Shown here piece by piece: positions 59,401 through 61,066 of a DNA stretch of 64,000 bases. The notes below the pieces were generated by a model that was not told the origin of the DNA, did not search any database, and worked only from the letters and a program-made list of their open reading frames with translations. Source of the stretch: Sipunculus nudus (taxonomy: Eukaryota > Annelida > Sipuncula > Golfingiida > Sipunculidae). How positions within the stretch are numbered: the first letter of the stretch is position 1; each line of letters begins with the position of its first letter. A program made the translations under genes and the position numbers. The DNA lies in the NCBI GenBank assembly GCA_026874595.1, contig CM049311.1, forward strand, positions 39,328,676 through 39,392,675. Reading direction: 5' to 3'.

Positions 59401-61066
59401 TATGTTGTGCAATATAAAATAAATATGTCACAGACCTAAATTGCTAAATGGGGAATCCTCCATGTCCCTGTCAACCTTGTTCCAATTAGTGAAAGGGTAG
59501 TCATGTGTCACACAGCTTGTTGATGGTTGTAAATTTATATCTACATAAATTCCAGGGGGGGAAGAATGTGGTAAAGCAAAGGTATTGTGTTTCAGGTAGA
59601 TTATCAGTTTTATTTATATTTTCAGGCTGAGTGGAGATTCCTGTTGGCTGGGGGAACTATTAAACCAAAGGAACTAGACAACCCTGCCCCCGACTGGCTG
59701 TCAGCACGATCCTGGAATGAAATCCTAACGCTGGCTGCATTGCCAAAGTTTTCCAACTTTGCAGAGGATTTCAAAAACCATATTGATGGCTTCAAGAAGA
59801 TCTTTGACAGTCAAGAACCACACAGGTAGCTAGAAAACCCTGAAAGAGTGCATACCTCTTCCAACAGAAAACCTCTGGTTATGAGTTGTAATAAGTCCCA
59901 AACTTTAACTTGCTTCAATATTTAATTAGTTGTTTCCTCACCCATGACCAACCCTGCCCATTAAAGTTGAGAATTTTTTTTTATATAATGTGTTAAATGT
60001 TTGCACATTAAACAGGAAAAACATCTAAAAAAGGTTAGTTTGGCTAGATCTGCATTTAGAACTGCCTTTAAATTCAGCTATTACATCCCAGTATTGTGTG
60101 GGCTTATCATGATTATCACCTGTATTTGATTGGCACCCCATGGTAGATCTGACTATAAACTTATGTTATTTTACAGAGAGGAGCTGCCAGGACAGTGGAA
60201 CACAGAACTTGATATTTTCCAGAAGCTCCTCGTTCTCAGATGTCTCCGTGCTGACAAAGTCACAAACGCTATGCAGGACTTTGTGGCTTCCAAACTAGGA
60301 CAGCGCTTCATTGAACCACAGGTGTGTACATTAAATCTGCTTAACACTTGTGAGTTTATTGGGATGCAGATAACTTGTTTTGGTAATTAGTCAGGCAGCC
60401 ACAGTGTATCAGTGTATGAGATTATAAATGATTGTAACAAGAATCAGTATGATTATTGAGGTGTCCTGACAATAATCAGTATGATTATAAATGGCTCTGA
60501 CAAGAATTAATAGTCAATATATATATAGTCTGCATGAATTTGTCTATCAAACTGAACAAGATTTTACATTATTCTTAATTTGAATTACAAAAAAAACATG
60601 CATATTACCTTTTTCACATTGAGTGAGGAAGTGAAATGAAAGAACGATTTGAATCAATTCTGAATCTTATATTTTGCATAATTTGAGGTAATTAAATTTG
60701 TTTTAGAATGTTAGCTATGTAAGCAACTGAATGCTTTGAAACTGTATAATTATAAACTGTGTGTATAATTTTCAGACGGCTGACCTGAATCTGGTTTTCA
60801 AGGATTCGTCCCCATCCACGCCACTCATCTTTGTGCTGTCTCAGGGTACAGACCCTGCCAATGATCTGTACAAGTTTGCAGAGGAGATGAGGTTCGCCAA
60901 GAAGCTGAGCGCAATCTCATTGGGTCAGGGCCAGGGTCCTCGTGCTGAAGCAATGATGCGCAGTGCCATGGAACGTGGAAAATGGGTCTTCTTCCAGAAT
61001 TGTCATCTTGCCCCAAGCTGGATGCCTTCACTGGAGAGACTCATTGAACAGATTGATCCGGACAAG
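5802..61066 (+). CDS. DNAH1: Axonemal dynein heavy chain 1 (DNAH1), partial, 27 exons
   Basis: This is the motor part of an inner-arm axonemal dynein heavy chain, the AAA+ ATPase that slides doublet microtubules in cilia and sperm flagella. The 27 exons listed separately join to 1658 codons with no frame break, and every intron is GT-AG. Domain order is AAA3 (residues about 139-440 of this segment), AAA4 (441-680), stalk coiled coil 1 (about 680-824), microtubule-binding domain (about 825-960), coiled coil 2 (to about 1030), AAA5 (about 1040-1255), linker, and the start of AAA6 (about 1514-1658). Against remembered families it fits DNAH1 better than DNAH3, DNAH7 or DNAH12, for example in [40 protein letters not shown] and [16 protein letters not shown]. 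The full protein is about 4200-4300 residues, so this is roughly the middle-to-late 40%. No database search was possible. Confidence 0.93.
6287..6400 (+). CDS. DNAH1: DNAH1 exon (residues 54-91): AAA2-AAA3 linker
   Basis: 38 codons, phase 0 at both ends. It encodes [20 protein letters not shown], very close to the DNAH1 sequence before AAA3, followed by an acidic run of about eight Glu/Asp, also seen in DNAH1. Acceptor ACTGATACAG, donor AAAAAG|GTACAG. Confidence 0.9.
7023..7043 (+). other. Possible 21-bp microexon in DNAH1
   Basis: Between the exons ending at 6400 and starting at 7820 (both phase 0) there is GCTCAGCTGGCTGAAATAAAG, exactly seven codons (AQLAEIK), preceded by CAGAG and followed by GTATCT. 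It would extend the acidic linker in frame. The acceptor lacks a good pyrimidine tract, and an AG two bases earlier would put the exon out of frame with a stop. It may be chance. Confidence 0.22.
7820..7960 (+). CDS. DNAH1: DNAH1 exon (residues 92-138): start of AAA3
   Basis: 47 codons, phase 0 on both sides. Motifs are [20 protein letters not shown] and LLTNNKT, the stretch directly before the AAA3 P-loop in axonemal heavy chains. Donor ACA|GTAAGT is near consensus. The reading frame stays open upstream into the intron, which is not coding: the acceptor GACTTGCAG and the homology both begin at 7820. Confidence 0.93.
8110..8290 (+). repeat. Decayed tRNA-derived SINE-like sequence
   Basis: GGATGTAGCCTTGTTTTTAA resembles an A-box region, and CAGTTTGATCCCC 36 bases later resembles a degraded B box (GGTTCGANTCC). 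CTCAAAGGCAAA follows; the same phrase occurs in the similar stretch at 27830-27985, suggesting one family. Confidence 0.35.
8610..8770 (+). CDS. DNAH1: DNAH1 exon (residues 139-192): AAA3 P-loop
   Basis: Contains the AAA3 Walker A motif GPTGTGKS right after the acceptor, then [20 protein letters not shown]. The Walker A lysine is present, so nucleotide binding at AAA3, the site that gates dynein activity, should be intact. The exon ends two bases into an Arg codon that the next exon completes. The donor GTGCCA is weak, but homology and frame fix this position. Confidence 0.95.
9267..9598 (+). CDS. DNAH1: DNAH1 exon (residues 193-302): AAA3 Walker B and sensor region
   Basis: The largest exon in the window (332 nt). 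It encodes [20 protein letters not shown], with Walker B as FFVDD, followed by [20 protein letters not shown], then [20 protein letters not shown], the dynein-specific loop after Walker B, and RHFNYLAF. These match DNAH1 more closely than DNAH3/7/12. Starts with one base completing the split Arg and ends with one base of a Ser codon at a strong donor GTAAGT. Confidence 0.97.
9973..10151 (+). CDS. DNAH1: DNAH1 exon (residues 303-362): AAA3 small domain
   Basis: Acceptor TTTACTTACAG. Encodes [20 protein letters not shown] and FQGILMGD, the hallmark LxPTPxKxHYxFNLRDxSRVFQG of dynein AAA3. Donor ACT|GTGAGT, phase 0. The following intron carries a minisatellite that runs into the next exon's acceptor. 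Confidence 0.96.
10730..11505. repeat. Minisatellite running into a DNAH1 3' splice site
   Basis: About 24 copies of a 27-34-bp unit close to GGCTGAGTATATGTTGTTAT plus CAGTTG(GAAGTT)GA. Each unit carries TGTTGTTATCAG, an acceptor-like string. The last copy merges into the real acceptor TTCTTATCTTCCAG of the exon at 11513. From 11288 the unit is about 27 bp, and the frame is open into the exon, encoding LRLSICCYQ repeats if retained. Confidence 0.9.
11513..11746 (+). CDS. DNAH1: DNAH1 exon (residues 363-440): AAA3-AAA4
   Basis: 78 codons, phase 0. Motifs are [30 protein letters not shown] and VLYGDFL. The acceptor is TTCTTATCTTCCAG. The reading frame is also open for 225 bases upstream through the adjoining minisatellite, but homology to dynein starts only at about residue 365, so 11513 is taken as the normal start. 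Confidence 0.94.
12034..12064 (+). repeat. 31-bp copy of the downstream exon placed before its acceptor
   Basis: Matches exon bases 12118-12148 at 29 of 31 positions (core GTATGAAGCTGGTGTTGTTT). It ends six bases before the AG of the 3' splice site at 12071. A segmental copy 84 bp apart, not a coding exon by itself. Confidence 0.85.
12071..12267 (+). CDS. DNAH1: DNAH1 exon (residues 441-506): AAA4 P-loop
   Basis: Encodes [20 protein letters not shown], then [20 protein letters not shown]. The AAA4 Walker A is GMGGSGRQS, with Arg in the usual Lys place, which is normal for AAA4 of axonemal dyneins. Acceptor GTTTATGTTGTAG, donor GTAAGT inside the Met codon. A 31-bp stretch of this exon is copied in the intron just before its acceptor. 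Confidence 0.95.
12421..16066 (+). mobile_element. Long dispersed repeat, copy A (~3.6 kb), non-coding
   Basis: Starts TTTTTAGCGAACCTGTGAGC and ends CAGGTTCGCATTAGGCCTGT. Copy B at 20796-23174 is the same element in the same direction. The interior has weak ~300-bp periodicity (TTCTTCTC...GGCCAAA...GAAATGATCCT), then a segment with GAGTTCACTCAGTGCAG repeats, then GGTGGCGCCACC-bearing units in tandem (14650-15900) that copy B lacks. No transposase or reverse transcriptase was seen. Class unknown; probably non-autonomous. Confidence 0.75.
13920..14243 (+). other. 107-codon open frame inside repeat copy A
   Basis: Open frame beginning [13 protein letters not shown], with FIALADC twice. A closely related 110-codon frame lies at 22279-22611 in copy B. 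Preservation in both copies could mean a small element-encoded protein, or simply recent duplication. No domain recognised. Confidence 0.2.
17014..17149 (+). CDS. DNAH1: DNAH1 exon (residues 507-551): AAA4 Walker B
   Basis: Encodes [20 protein letters not shown], then VVFLFSDTQ, which contains the AAA4 Walker B (FLFSD). Starts after TTTTGTTTTGCAG with one base completing Met, and ends in phase 0 at CAG|GTATTT. The preceding intron is 4.7 kb and holds a long repeat copy. Confidence 0.95.
17150..18675. other. DNAH1 introns 17150-17771 and 17981-18675
   Basis: AT-rich intronic sequence. Nothing recognised beyond short low-complexity runs. Confidence 0.6.
17772..17980 (+). CDS. DNAH1: DNAH1 exon (residues 552-621): AAA4
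   Basis: Encodes [20 protein letters not shown] followed by [11 protein letters not shown], the conserved segment after AAA4 Walker B. Ends two bases into a Ser codon at AG|GTAAGC. Acceptor TATATCATGACCAG has a weak pyrimidine tract. Confidence 0.95.
18676..18847 (+). CDS. DNAH1: DNAH1 exon (residues 622-678): AAA4 small domain
   Basis: Encodes [20 protein letters not shown] and [10 protein letters not shown], the universal dynein AAA4 motif (SPxGxxFRxRxRxFPxLVxCCTIDWFxxWP). Acceptor TTTCACTTTCCAG, donor TTG|GTAGGC, phase 0. Confidence 0.97.
19207..20276. mobile_element. TIR-flanked DNA transposon-like element (~1.07 kb)
   Basis: The left end TATGTGGTTGCCTTTATAAT, continuing to AATTTTCGC, is the inverted counterpart of the right end, GCGAATTTGAAGCCACCGCA to AAGGCAACCACAGTATTA. 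Arms are about 40 bp with mismatches. No transposase inside. Lies in the intron between the exons at 18676 and 23394. Confidence 0.55.
20796..23174 (+). mobile_element. Long dispersed repeat, copy B (~2.4 kb), non-coding
   Basis: Starts CTTTTTAGCAAACCTTTGAG and ends CAGGTTCGCATTAGGTCTGT. Nearly collinear with copy A for its first ~2.2 kb, with small indels and few substitutions, and without the GGTGGCGCCACC tandem segment. It may be an earlier or internally deleted form. Confidence 0.75.
22279..22611 (+). other. 110-codon open frame inside repeat copy B
   Basis: Counterpart of the open frame at 13920-14243. The last ~85 codons align in the same frame ([27 protein letters not shown] twice). 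The N-terminal parts differ by a frame change. Confidence 0.2.
23394..23585 (+). CDS. DNAH1: DNAH1 exon (residues 679-742): start of stalk coiled coil 1
   Basis: 64 codons, phase 0. Encodes [20 protein letters not shown], the conserved RxxYVTPxxYLELL that leads into the stalk, then [14 protein letters not shown], the first heptads of coiled coil 1. Acceptor TTCTCATCCTAG. The preceding intron is 4.5 kb. Confidence 0.96.
24630..25010 (+). repeat. Dispersed repeat family R2, copy 1
   Basis: Begins near CCTTCTTTAAGAAAAAGAAT and contains GCAGAAACAGCCTTAATTGA and GATTGGATGAGGTTATGTAA. Shared with 25598-26098 (same strand) and 52800-53240 (opposite strand). Non-coding. Confidence 0.75.
25043..25162 (+). 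CDS. DNAH1: DNAH1 exon (residues 743-782): stalk coiled coil 1
   Basis: 40 codons of heptad-like sequence ([20 protein letters not shown], then [15 protein letters not shown]). Acceptor AATTTCTTGTAG, donor TCG|GTAAAT. It continues the antiparallel stalk that carries the microtubule-binding tip. Confidence 0.92.
25598..26098 (+). repeat. Dispersed repeat family R2, copy 2
   Basis: Same sequence as copy 1, extended at the left with AAATACCTACCTTACACCTT, which copy 3 also has. Lies in the intron after the exon ending at 25162. Confidence 0.75.
26210..26335 (+). CDS. DNAH1: DNAH1 exon (residues 783-824): stalk coiled coil 1
   Basis: 42 codons, rich in Ala, Glu and Lys: [20 protein letters not shown], later [17 protein letters not shown], the standard end of coiled coil 1 (DLxEALPAL). 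Phase 0 both sides, donor CTG|GTAAAC. Confidence 0.93.
26964..27113 (+). CDS. DNAH1: DNAH1 exon (residues 825-874): entry to microtubule-binding domain
   Basis: Encodes [20 protein letters not shown], then [16 protein letters not shown]. The pattern ALxxLxKxDVxEVRAMxxPP...VxEAVCIM marks the junction of stalk and microtubule-binding domain. Phase 0, donor AAG|GTCAGG. Confidence 0.95.
27583..27756 (+). CDS. DNAH1: DNAH1 exon (residues 875-932): microtubule-binding domain
   Basis: Encodes [31 protein letters not shown] and [17 protein letters not shown]. The W-x-x-x-K-x-LL-x-D-P/x-x-F-L-x-x-L motif is the first helices of the dynein microtubule-binding domain. Acceptor TTAACTTGCCAG, donor AAG|GTGTGT. 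Confidence 0.95.
27830..27985 (+). repeat. Decayed tRNA-derived SINE-like sequence
   Basis: GTAGCCCAGTGGTAAAGGCA is a good A-box-like tRNA head. The B box is degraded (GGTCCACCATTGAAACC). CTCAAAGGCAAA links it to the stretch at 8110-8290. Confidence 0.4.
28388..28666 (+). CDS. DNAH1: DNAH1 exon (residues 933-1025): microtubule-binding domain end and coiled coil 2
   Basis: 93 codons. Begins [20 protein letters not shown], the C-terminal helix of the microtubule-binding domain, then a long heptad region ([36 protein letters not shown]), which is coiled coil 2. Acceptor TTCCTCATCCAG, donor AAG|GTGAGG, phase 0. Confidence 0.97.
28803..28862. repeat. Near-perfect 60-bp hairpin
   Basis: The inner arms ACACAATTTTTGTCT and AGACAAAAATTGTGT pair over 15 of 15 bases around a TTAT loop. 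The outer arms TTTTACAATGA and TCATTGTGAAAA extend the stem with two mismatches and one bulge. Lies in the intron between the exons at 28388 and 29139. Confidence 0.85.
29139..29270 (+). CDS. DNAH1: DNAH1 exon (residues 1026-1069): stalk base to AAA5
   Basis: Encodes [20 protein letters not shown] and [11 protein letters not shown]. LIxGLxxEKxRW is the conserved end of coiled coil 2, and AxxAYLGPFT begins AAA5. Acceptor CTCTTTTATCCAG, donor ACT|GTGAGT. Confidence 0.96.
29757..30002 (+). CDS. DNAH1: DNAH1 exon (residues 1070-1151): AAA5
   Basis: 82 codons. Encodes [20 protein letters not shown] and [16 protein letters not shown]. WxxxGLPxDxxSxENG and the FIDPQxQANxWIK segment (the degenerate Walker B of AAA5) are diagnostic. 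Phase 0, donor CTG|GTACAG. Confidence 0.97.
30865..31014 (+). CDS. DNAH1: DNAH1 exon (residues 1152-1201): AAA5
   Basis: 50 codons: [20 protein letters not shown], then [20 protein letters not shown], the conserved GxPxLLENVGExLDPxLxPxL of AAA5. Acceptor TTGTTGTCACCAG, donor CAG|GTCTGT. Confidence 0.97.
31352..31512 (+). CDS. DNAH1: DNAH1 exon (residues 1202-1255): AAA5, with tandemly copied 3' end
   Basis: Encodes [20 protein letters not shown], then [20 protein letters not shown] and TLSP, conserved LPNPHYxPExxxKxTxxNFTxS. Ends two bases into a Ser codon at AAG|GTAGGC. The last ~72 bases and the donor are repeated three more times directly downstream (to 31740), offering further possible 5' splice sites. 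Confidence 0.96.
31513..31740 (+). repeat. Three tandem copies of the exon 3' end plus 5' splice site
   Basis: Copies begin at about 31517, 31593 and 31667, spaced 76, 76 and 74 bp from the exonic original at 31441. Each keeps AACTTCACCCTCTCTCC-like sequence and the splice junction: GT at 31513 (original), 31589 and 31663. The last copy has lost it (GGATAAG). Reading past the normal donor gives a stop at once (AGG TAG). Confidence 0.92.
32339..32410. repeat. (TA)n microsatellite
   Basis: About 70 bases of alternating T and A in the intron before the exon at 32538. Confidence 0.97.
32538..32763 (+). CDS. DNAH1: DNAH1 exon (residues 1256-1330): AAA5-AAA6 linker (strut)
   Basis: Encodes [40 protein letters not shown] and [13 protein letters not shown]. 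GLEDQLLxxVVxxERPDLEExK is the buttress/strut that contacts the stalk. First base T completes the Ser codon; donor AAG|GTCAGA, phase 0. Confidence 0.97.
32878..33892. mobile_element. TIR-flanked non-autonomous element (~1 kb) with three internal ~300-bp repeats
   Basis: The left end TTTTTAGCCCTCAGCC and the right end GGCTGAGGGCTTTTG are inverted. Inside, CTTGTGAGCGGGATATCT recurs near 32966, 33267 and 33567, each followed by AAATCTC(G/A)GTCAAGTTC and GGGTGACCTTGACCTA. No coding region. Confidence 0.7.
34090..34395. repeat. TIR-type repeat fragment (right end)
   Basis: TTTTCAGATGATAAAATTCC and AGTCAGCTGAGCACCTTTAC followed by CCATGGGTCAGTTGTT match the family end at 490-583. Confidence 0.45.
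34548..34743 (+). CDS. DNAH1: DNAH1 exon (residues 1331-1396): AAA5-AAA6 linker
   Basis: Encodes [20 protein letters not shown], then [20 protein letters not shown], conserved in all dynein heavy chains ([32 protein letters not shown]). Ends with one base of an Asp codon at G|GTGAGT. Confidence 0.97.
34744..35930. other. DNAH1 intron, nothing recognised
   Basis: 1187 bases of AT-rich intron with no supportable gene or repeat. Confidence 0.6.
35931..36082 (+). CDS. DNAH1: DNAH1 exon (residues 1396-1446): before AAA6
   Basis: Encodes [20 protein letters not shown] and QHSGKINM, conserved between the strut and AAA6 ([20 protein letters not shown]). Acceptor CCATGGTTGCAG, donor ATG|GTCAGT. It precedes the 23.5-kb intron that holds the GPCR. 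Confidence 0.96.
36103..36360. repeat. Degraded relative of the element at 32878
   Basis: AAGCCCTCAGCTAAAATAGG and CTTATGGGCTAATGTCATCA recall AGCCCTCAGCC...GATGGGCTAATGTCGTCA. GAGATATCTCAAAAG and TCACCTTGACC also match its interior. No right end found. Confidence 0.5.
36956..36979. repeat. Poly-G run
   Basis: About 20 uninterrupted G bases. A C run of nine is also present at 36663. Copy length in the assembly may be unreliable. Confidence 0.9.
36980..41078. other. Intronic DNA with one transposase fragment
   Basis: AT-rich. Apart from the fragment at 38307-38420, an (AAT)n run near 39147 and a possible transposon end at 39430 (CAGTAAAACCATGTTGAGTG), nothing is recognised. Confidence 0.5.
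38307..38420 (+). pseudogene. 5' fragment of a pogo/Tigger-like (CENP-B-type) transposase
   Basis: A 37-codon frame beginning [20 protein letters not shown] and continuing [10 protein letters not shown]. The pattern KRKxxxLxxxxKxxILxxxxxGxKxA is the first helix-turn-helix of CENP-B/Tigger transposases. It stops at TAG after a run of A where the family continues with another ~400 residues, so it is a truncated relic. GC content is higher than the surroundings. Confidence 0.6.
41079..41095. repeat. Target-site duplication, left copy of the SINE
   Basis: CCAGAGGGAGAATAGTT, identical over 17 bases to 41339-41355. Confidence 0.9.
41096..41338 (-). mobile_element. tRNA-derived SINE, apparently full length (243 bp)
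   Basis: Read on the minus strand it starts with a tRNA-like head: GCTGAGTGGTAAAACGC (A box, 41312-41328) and GGTTCGATTCC (B box, 41276-41286), a perfect match to the RNA polymerase III promoter consensus. A body follows containing TCTCCGGGTCCTCCAGTTTC, then an AT-rich tail with AATAAATAAAG. Perfect 17-bp duplications flank it, so it arrived by target-primed retroposition and is fairly young. Confidence 0.9.
41339..41355. repeat. Target-site duplication, right copy of the SINE
   Basis: CCAGAGGGAGAATAGTT, identical to 41079-41095. Confidence 0.9.
41655..41915. repeat. Tandem repeat, ~40-bp unit, about six copies
   Basis: The unit is close to CTTATCTCAGGATCTCCAGG plus TAGAGAGAGAACCTTGAATT. 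Copies diverge toward the right. Confidence 0.85.
43105..43580. repeat. Two diverged direct copies, ~330 bp apart
   Basis: CCCTTGCTGC(T/C)...ACCAAATTTCACAC followed by GACATGTGATTATTACCTG at 43132 recurs near 43457. The style resembles the ~300-bp periodic units of copies A and B. Confidence 0.55.
44124..44545. repeat. Imperfect long inverted repeat with GTGCAC motifs
   Basis: CTAGGTGCACAGATGCACC on the left faces GTGCACAGGTGCACCTTT on the right. A second pair, CAAGGTACACAA and its mirror near TTTGTGCACCTTG, lies inside. Possibly a decayed transposon. Confidence 0.45.
44890..45035. repeat. AT-rich minisatellite, left part (split by an insertion)
   Basis: Units close to TATAATATCTCACCATTTAT. 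The same array resumes at 46026. Confidence 0.8.
45037..46022. mobile_element. ~1-kb DNA-transposon-like insertion within a minisatellite
   Basis: The left end AAACTGCATATACGTCAA is the inverse of the right end TTGACTTATATGCGACTTT (about 15 of 18). GTCGACTTATGTGCGGGTC and TACGCGACTTATATGCGAG are subterminal repeats. Both flanks are the same TATAATATCTCACCATT array, so the insertion is later than the array. No transposase seen. Confidence 0.6.
46026..46205. repeat. AT-rich minisatellite, right part
   Basis: Continues the TATAATATCTCACCATTCAT units for about seven copies after the insertion. Confidence 0.85.
47195..47830. repeat. 33-bp minisatellite, about 19 copies, open on both strands
   Basis: The unit is close to TGATGGCCACCTGCCACTTG plus TGATTCCTCACAC. 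It is 11 codons long and lacks stops in one plus frame ([11 protein letters not shown] repeats) and two minus frames (e.g. [11 protein letters not shown]), giving open frames up to 191 codons that are most simply artefacts of the repeat. The copies are highly similar. Lies downstream of the GPCR stop. Confidence 0.95.
48274..49614 (-). CDS. Class A (rhodopsin-family) GPCR, FMRFamide/neuropeptide receptor-like
   Basis: A 446-residue seven-transmembrane protein encoded in one exon. It would sit in the plasma membrane and signal through G proteins, probably for a peptide ligand. Helices lie near residues 17-40, 49-70, 87-110, 131-153, 172-201, 226-250 and 273-297. Conserved marks are Asn32 in TM1, LAVADL in TM2, ERY at 111-113 (variant of DRY), ELP in TM6 and NFIFY at 289-293 (variant of NPxxY), then helix 8 with a Cys pair at 309-310. 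VYNIPRSF after TM4 resembles FMRFamide-receptor-like families. The usual TM3 cysteine is Ala and ECL2 has no cysteine, so the canonical disulfide is missing. There is an N-glycosylation site, NAT, at 3-5, and the ~130-residue tail is rich in Gln, Asn, Thr and Ser. I chose Met at 49614, not the in-frame Met at 49653, because a splice acceptor lies between them. It is nested antisense in a DNAH1 intron. Class A is near certain; the peptide subtype is moderate. Confidence 0.88.
   Translation of the reverse strand: MSNATDFKETWGYSVCYGIIIPTVSFAGVICNVLNLLVMFHPQLSESCYTYLTSLAVADLSTLLVFGFNGIGRGFFPREEGWRNFEAYVYMPFGFFTTTVSVVLTVAVTIERYILLFHPYRSKTWCNQKTARRVVIVITVVSLVYNIPRSFVFKVVNGAMVYTDFGKSLFNSILSWFHLIVVSLGSCLSLIVLNCFLIVGLKRVHKKHGELASTTSQRVRKHEKEQQRITLMLIAVIFVFIIGELPSALMSRMLIIGIFGVNSNILSDPGYNTGLLVATILVTLQHSLNFIFYFMFNIKFHCIFKHIICCSRGKIQDINIVQSHSQISQSNHAVNHLSTVFPNNGGRNQVSQQQNHVFIECQSNTELAKNQRTHPHQVTNTLATQPEITNAIHEGQSAAEVHQTVNKEQTETANVSTVLHTETVSQDQKIQNSGQSGAEKAIKTLQ
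49625..49644 (-). other. Likely 3' splice site of a 5'UTR intron of the GPCR gene
   Basis: On the minus strand the sequence reads CTCTTTCTTTTATTATAG, then ten bases (AGACAGCAAA), then ATG at 49614. A pyrimidine tract and AG this close to the start suggests the coding exon begins at 49624, with the 5'UTR exon(s) upstream on the minus strand (higher coordinates). Many GPCR genes have this layout. The upstream exon could not be located. Confidence 0.55.
49937..50190. repeat. TIR-type repeat fragment (left end)
   Basis: GAGCTCAGCTGACTATAAGT, then CTATCGCTATGGTCC and GTCCGTCCGTCTGTC. Its end is the inverse of the GTCAGCTGAGC ends at 548 and 34361. Confidence 0.5.
52330..52475. repeat. Possible SINE core/tail fragment
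   Basis: AGTCGCTTCACGCTACTGAA, ACTGGGATAAGCTCCGGTC and TGATGAGCCATTAGGCTCC are GC-richer than their surroundings and resemble conserved tails of widespread metazoan SINEs that I recall only in outline. No tRNA head or flanking duplication found. Confidence 0.35.
52800..53240 (-). repeat. Dispersed repeat family R2, copy 3 (inverted)
   Basis: The reverse complement matches 25598-26098, including ATACCTACCTTACAC, AAAACAGCCTCAATTAACAG and GATTGGATGATGTCATGTAA, with more substitutions than between copies 1 and 2. Confidence 0.7.
56385..56460 (-). mobile_element. LINE 3'-end fragment (CR1/L2-like)
   Basis: On the minus strand it reads GAGCACTATATAAATCTGGT, then ATAATAATAATGACAATAAT, typical of CR1/L2-type LINE 3' ends. 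About 75 bases only; no coding part kept. Confidence 0.5.
56461..58989. other. Intronic DNA, nothing recognised
   Basis: AT-rich. One homopolymer tract of T followed by G lies at about 58466-58500. Confidence 0.55.
58993..59430 (+). pseudogene. Decayed LINE ORF2 C-terminus and 3' end (CR1/L2/Jockey-like)
   Basis: One frame reads [20 protein letters not shown] and [11 protein letters not shown], the LHWLPVxxRIxYKxxxLTYKAL signature after the reverse transcriptase domain. Further on, in another frame, it reads [20 protein letters not shown] and TYQF, matching WNxLPxxIRxxxSLxxFKxxLKTxLF. Stops and frameshifts separate them. The 3' end (TGCACTTTGAGCAG...ATATAAAATAAATATG) fits LINE 3' UTRs. Confidence 0.75.
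59626..59825 (+). CDS. DNAH1: DNAH1 exon (residues 1447-1513)
   Basis: Encodes [20 protein letters not shown], then [14 protein letters not shown]. WRFLLxGG and NPxxWLSxRxWxEI are the standard residues following the strut. Acceptor TATATTTTCAG, donor CACAG|GTAGCT two bases into an Arg codon. Frame and homology join it directly to the exon ending at 36082. Confidence 0.96.
59826..60775. other. DNAH1 introns 59826-60176 and 60322-60775
   Basis: Short AT-rich introns. A small direct repeat (AATCAGTATGATTAT) lies near 60442-60490. Nothing else. Confidence 0.6.
60177..60321 (+). CDS. DNAH1: DNAH1 exon (residues 1514-1561): start of AAA6
   Basis: Encodes [20 protein letters not shown] and [13 protein letters not shown], the AAA6 entry (FQKLLxLRCLRxDKVxxAxxxFV). 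Acceptor GTTATTTTACAG. The first A completes the Arg codon; donor CAG|GTGTGT, phase 0. Confidence 0.97.
60776..61066 (+). CDS. DNAH1: DNAH1 exon (residues 1562-1658): AAA6; source of the downstream array
   Basis: 97 codons. Encodes [40 protein letters not shown] and [20 protein letters not shown], the degenerate Walker A and Walker B regions of AAA6. Ends IDPDK at AAG|GTAAGA. If the donor were not used the frame would reach a stop at 61103-61105. The exon's last 21 bases and donor recur throughout the next 1.4 kb. The exon that should follow (RLWLTS motif) is not in the window. Confidence 0.96.

Larger units (their letters stand above)
36083..59625 (+). other. 23.5-kb DNAH1 intron holding a nested antisense gene
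   Basis: Donor ATG|GTCAGT at 36083, acceptor TATATTTTCAG ending at 59625. Both flanking exons are in phase 0 and encode directly adjacent dynein sequence, so no exon is missing between them. It contains the GPCR gene, a SINE, transposon remnants and several tandem arrays listed separately. Confidence 0.9.
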
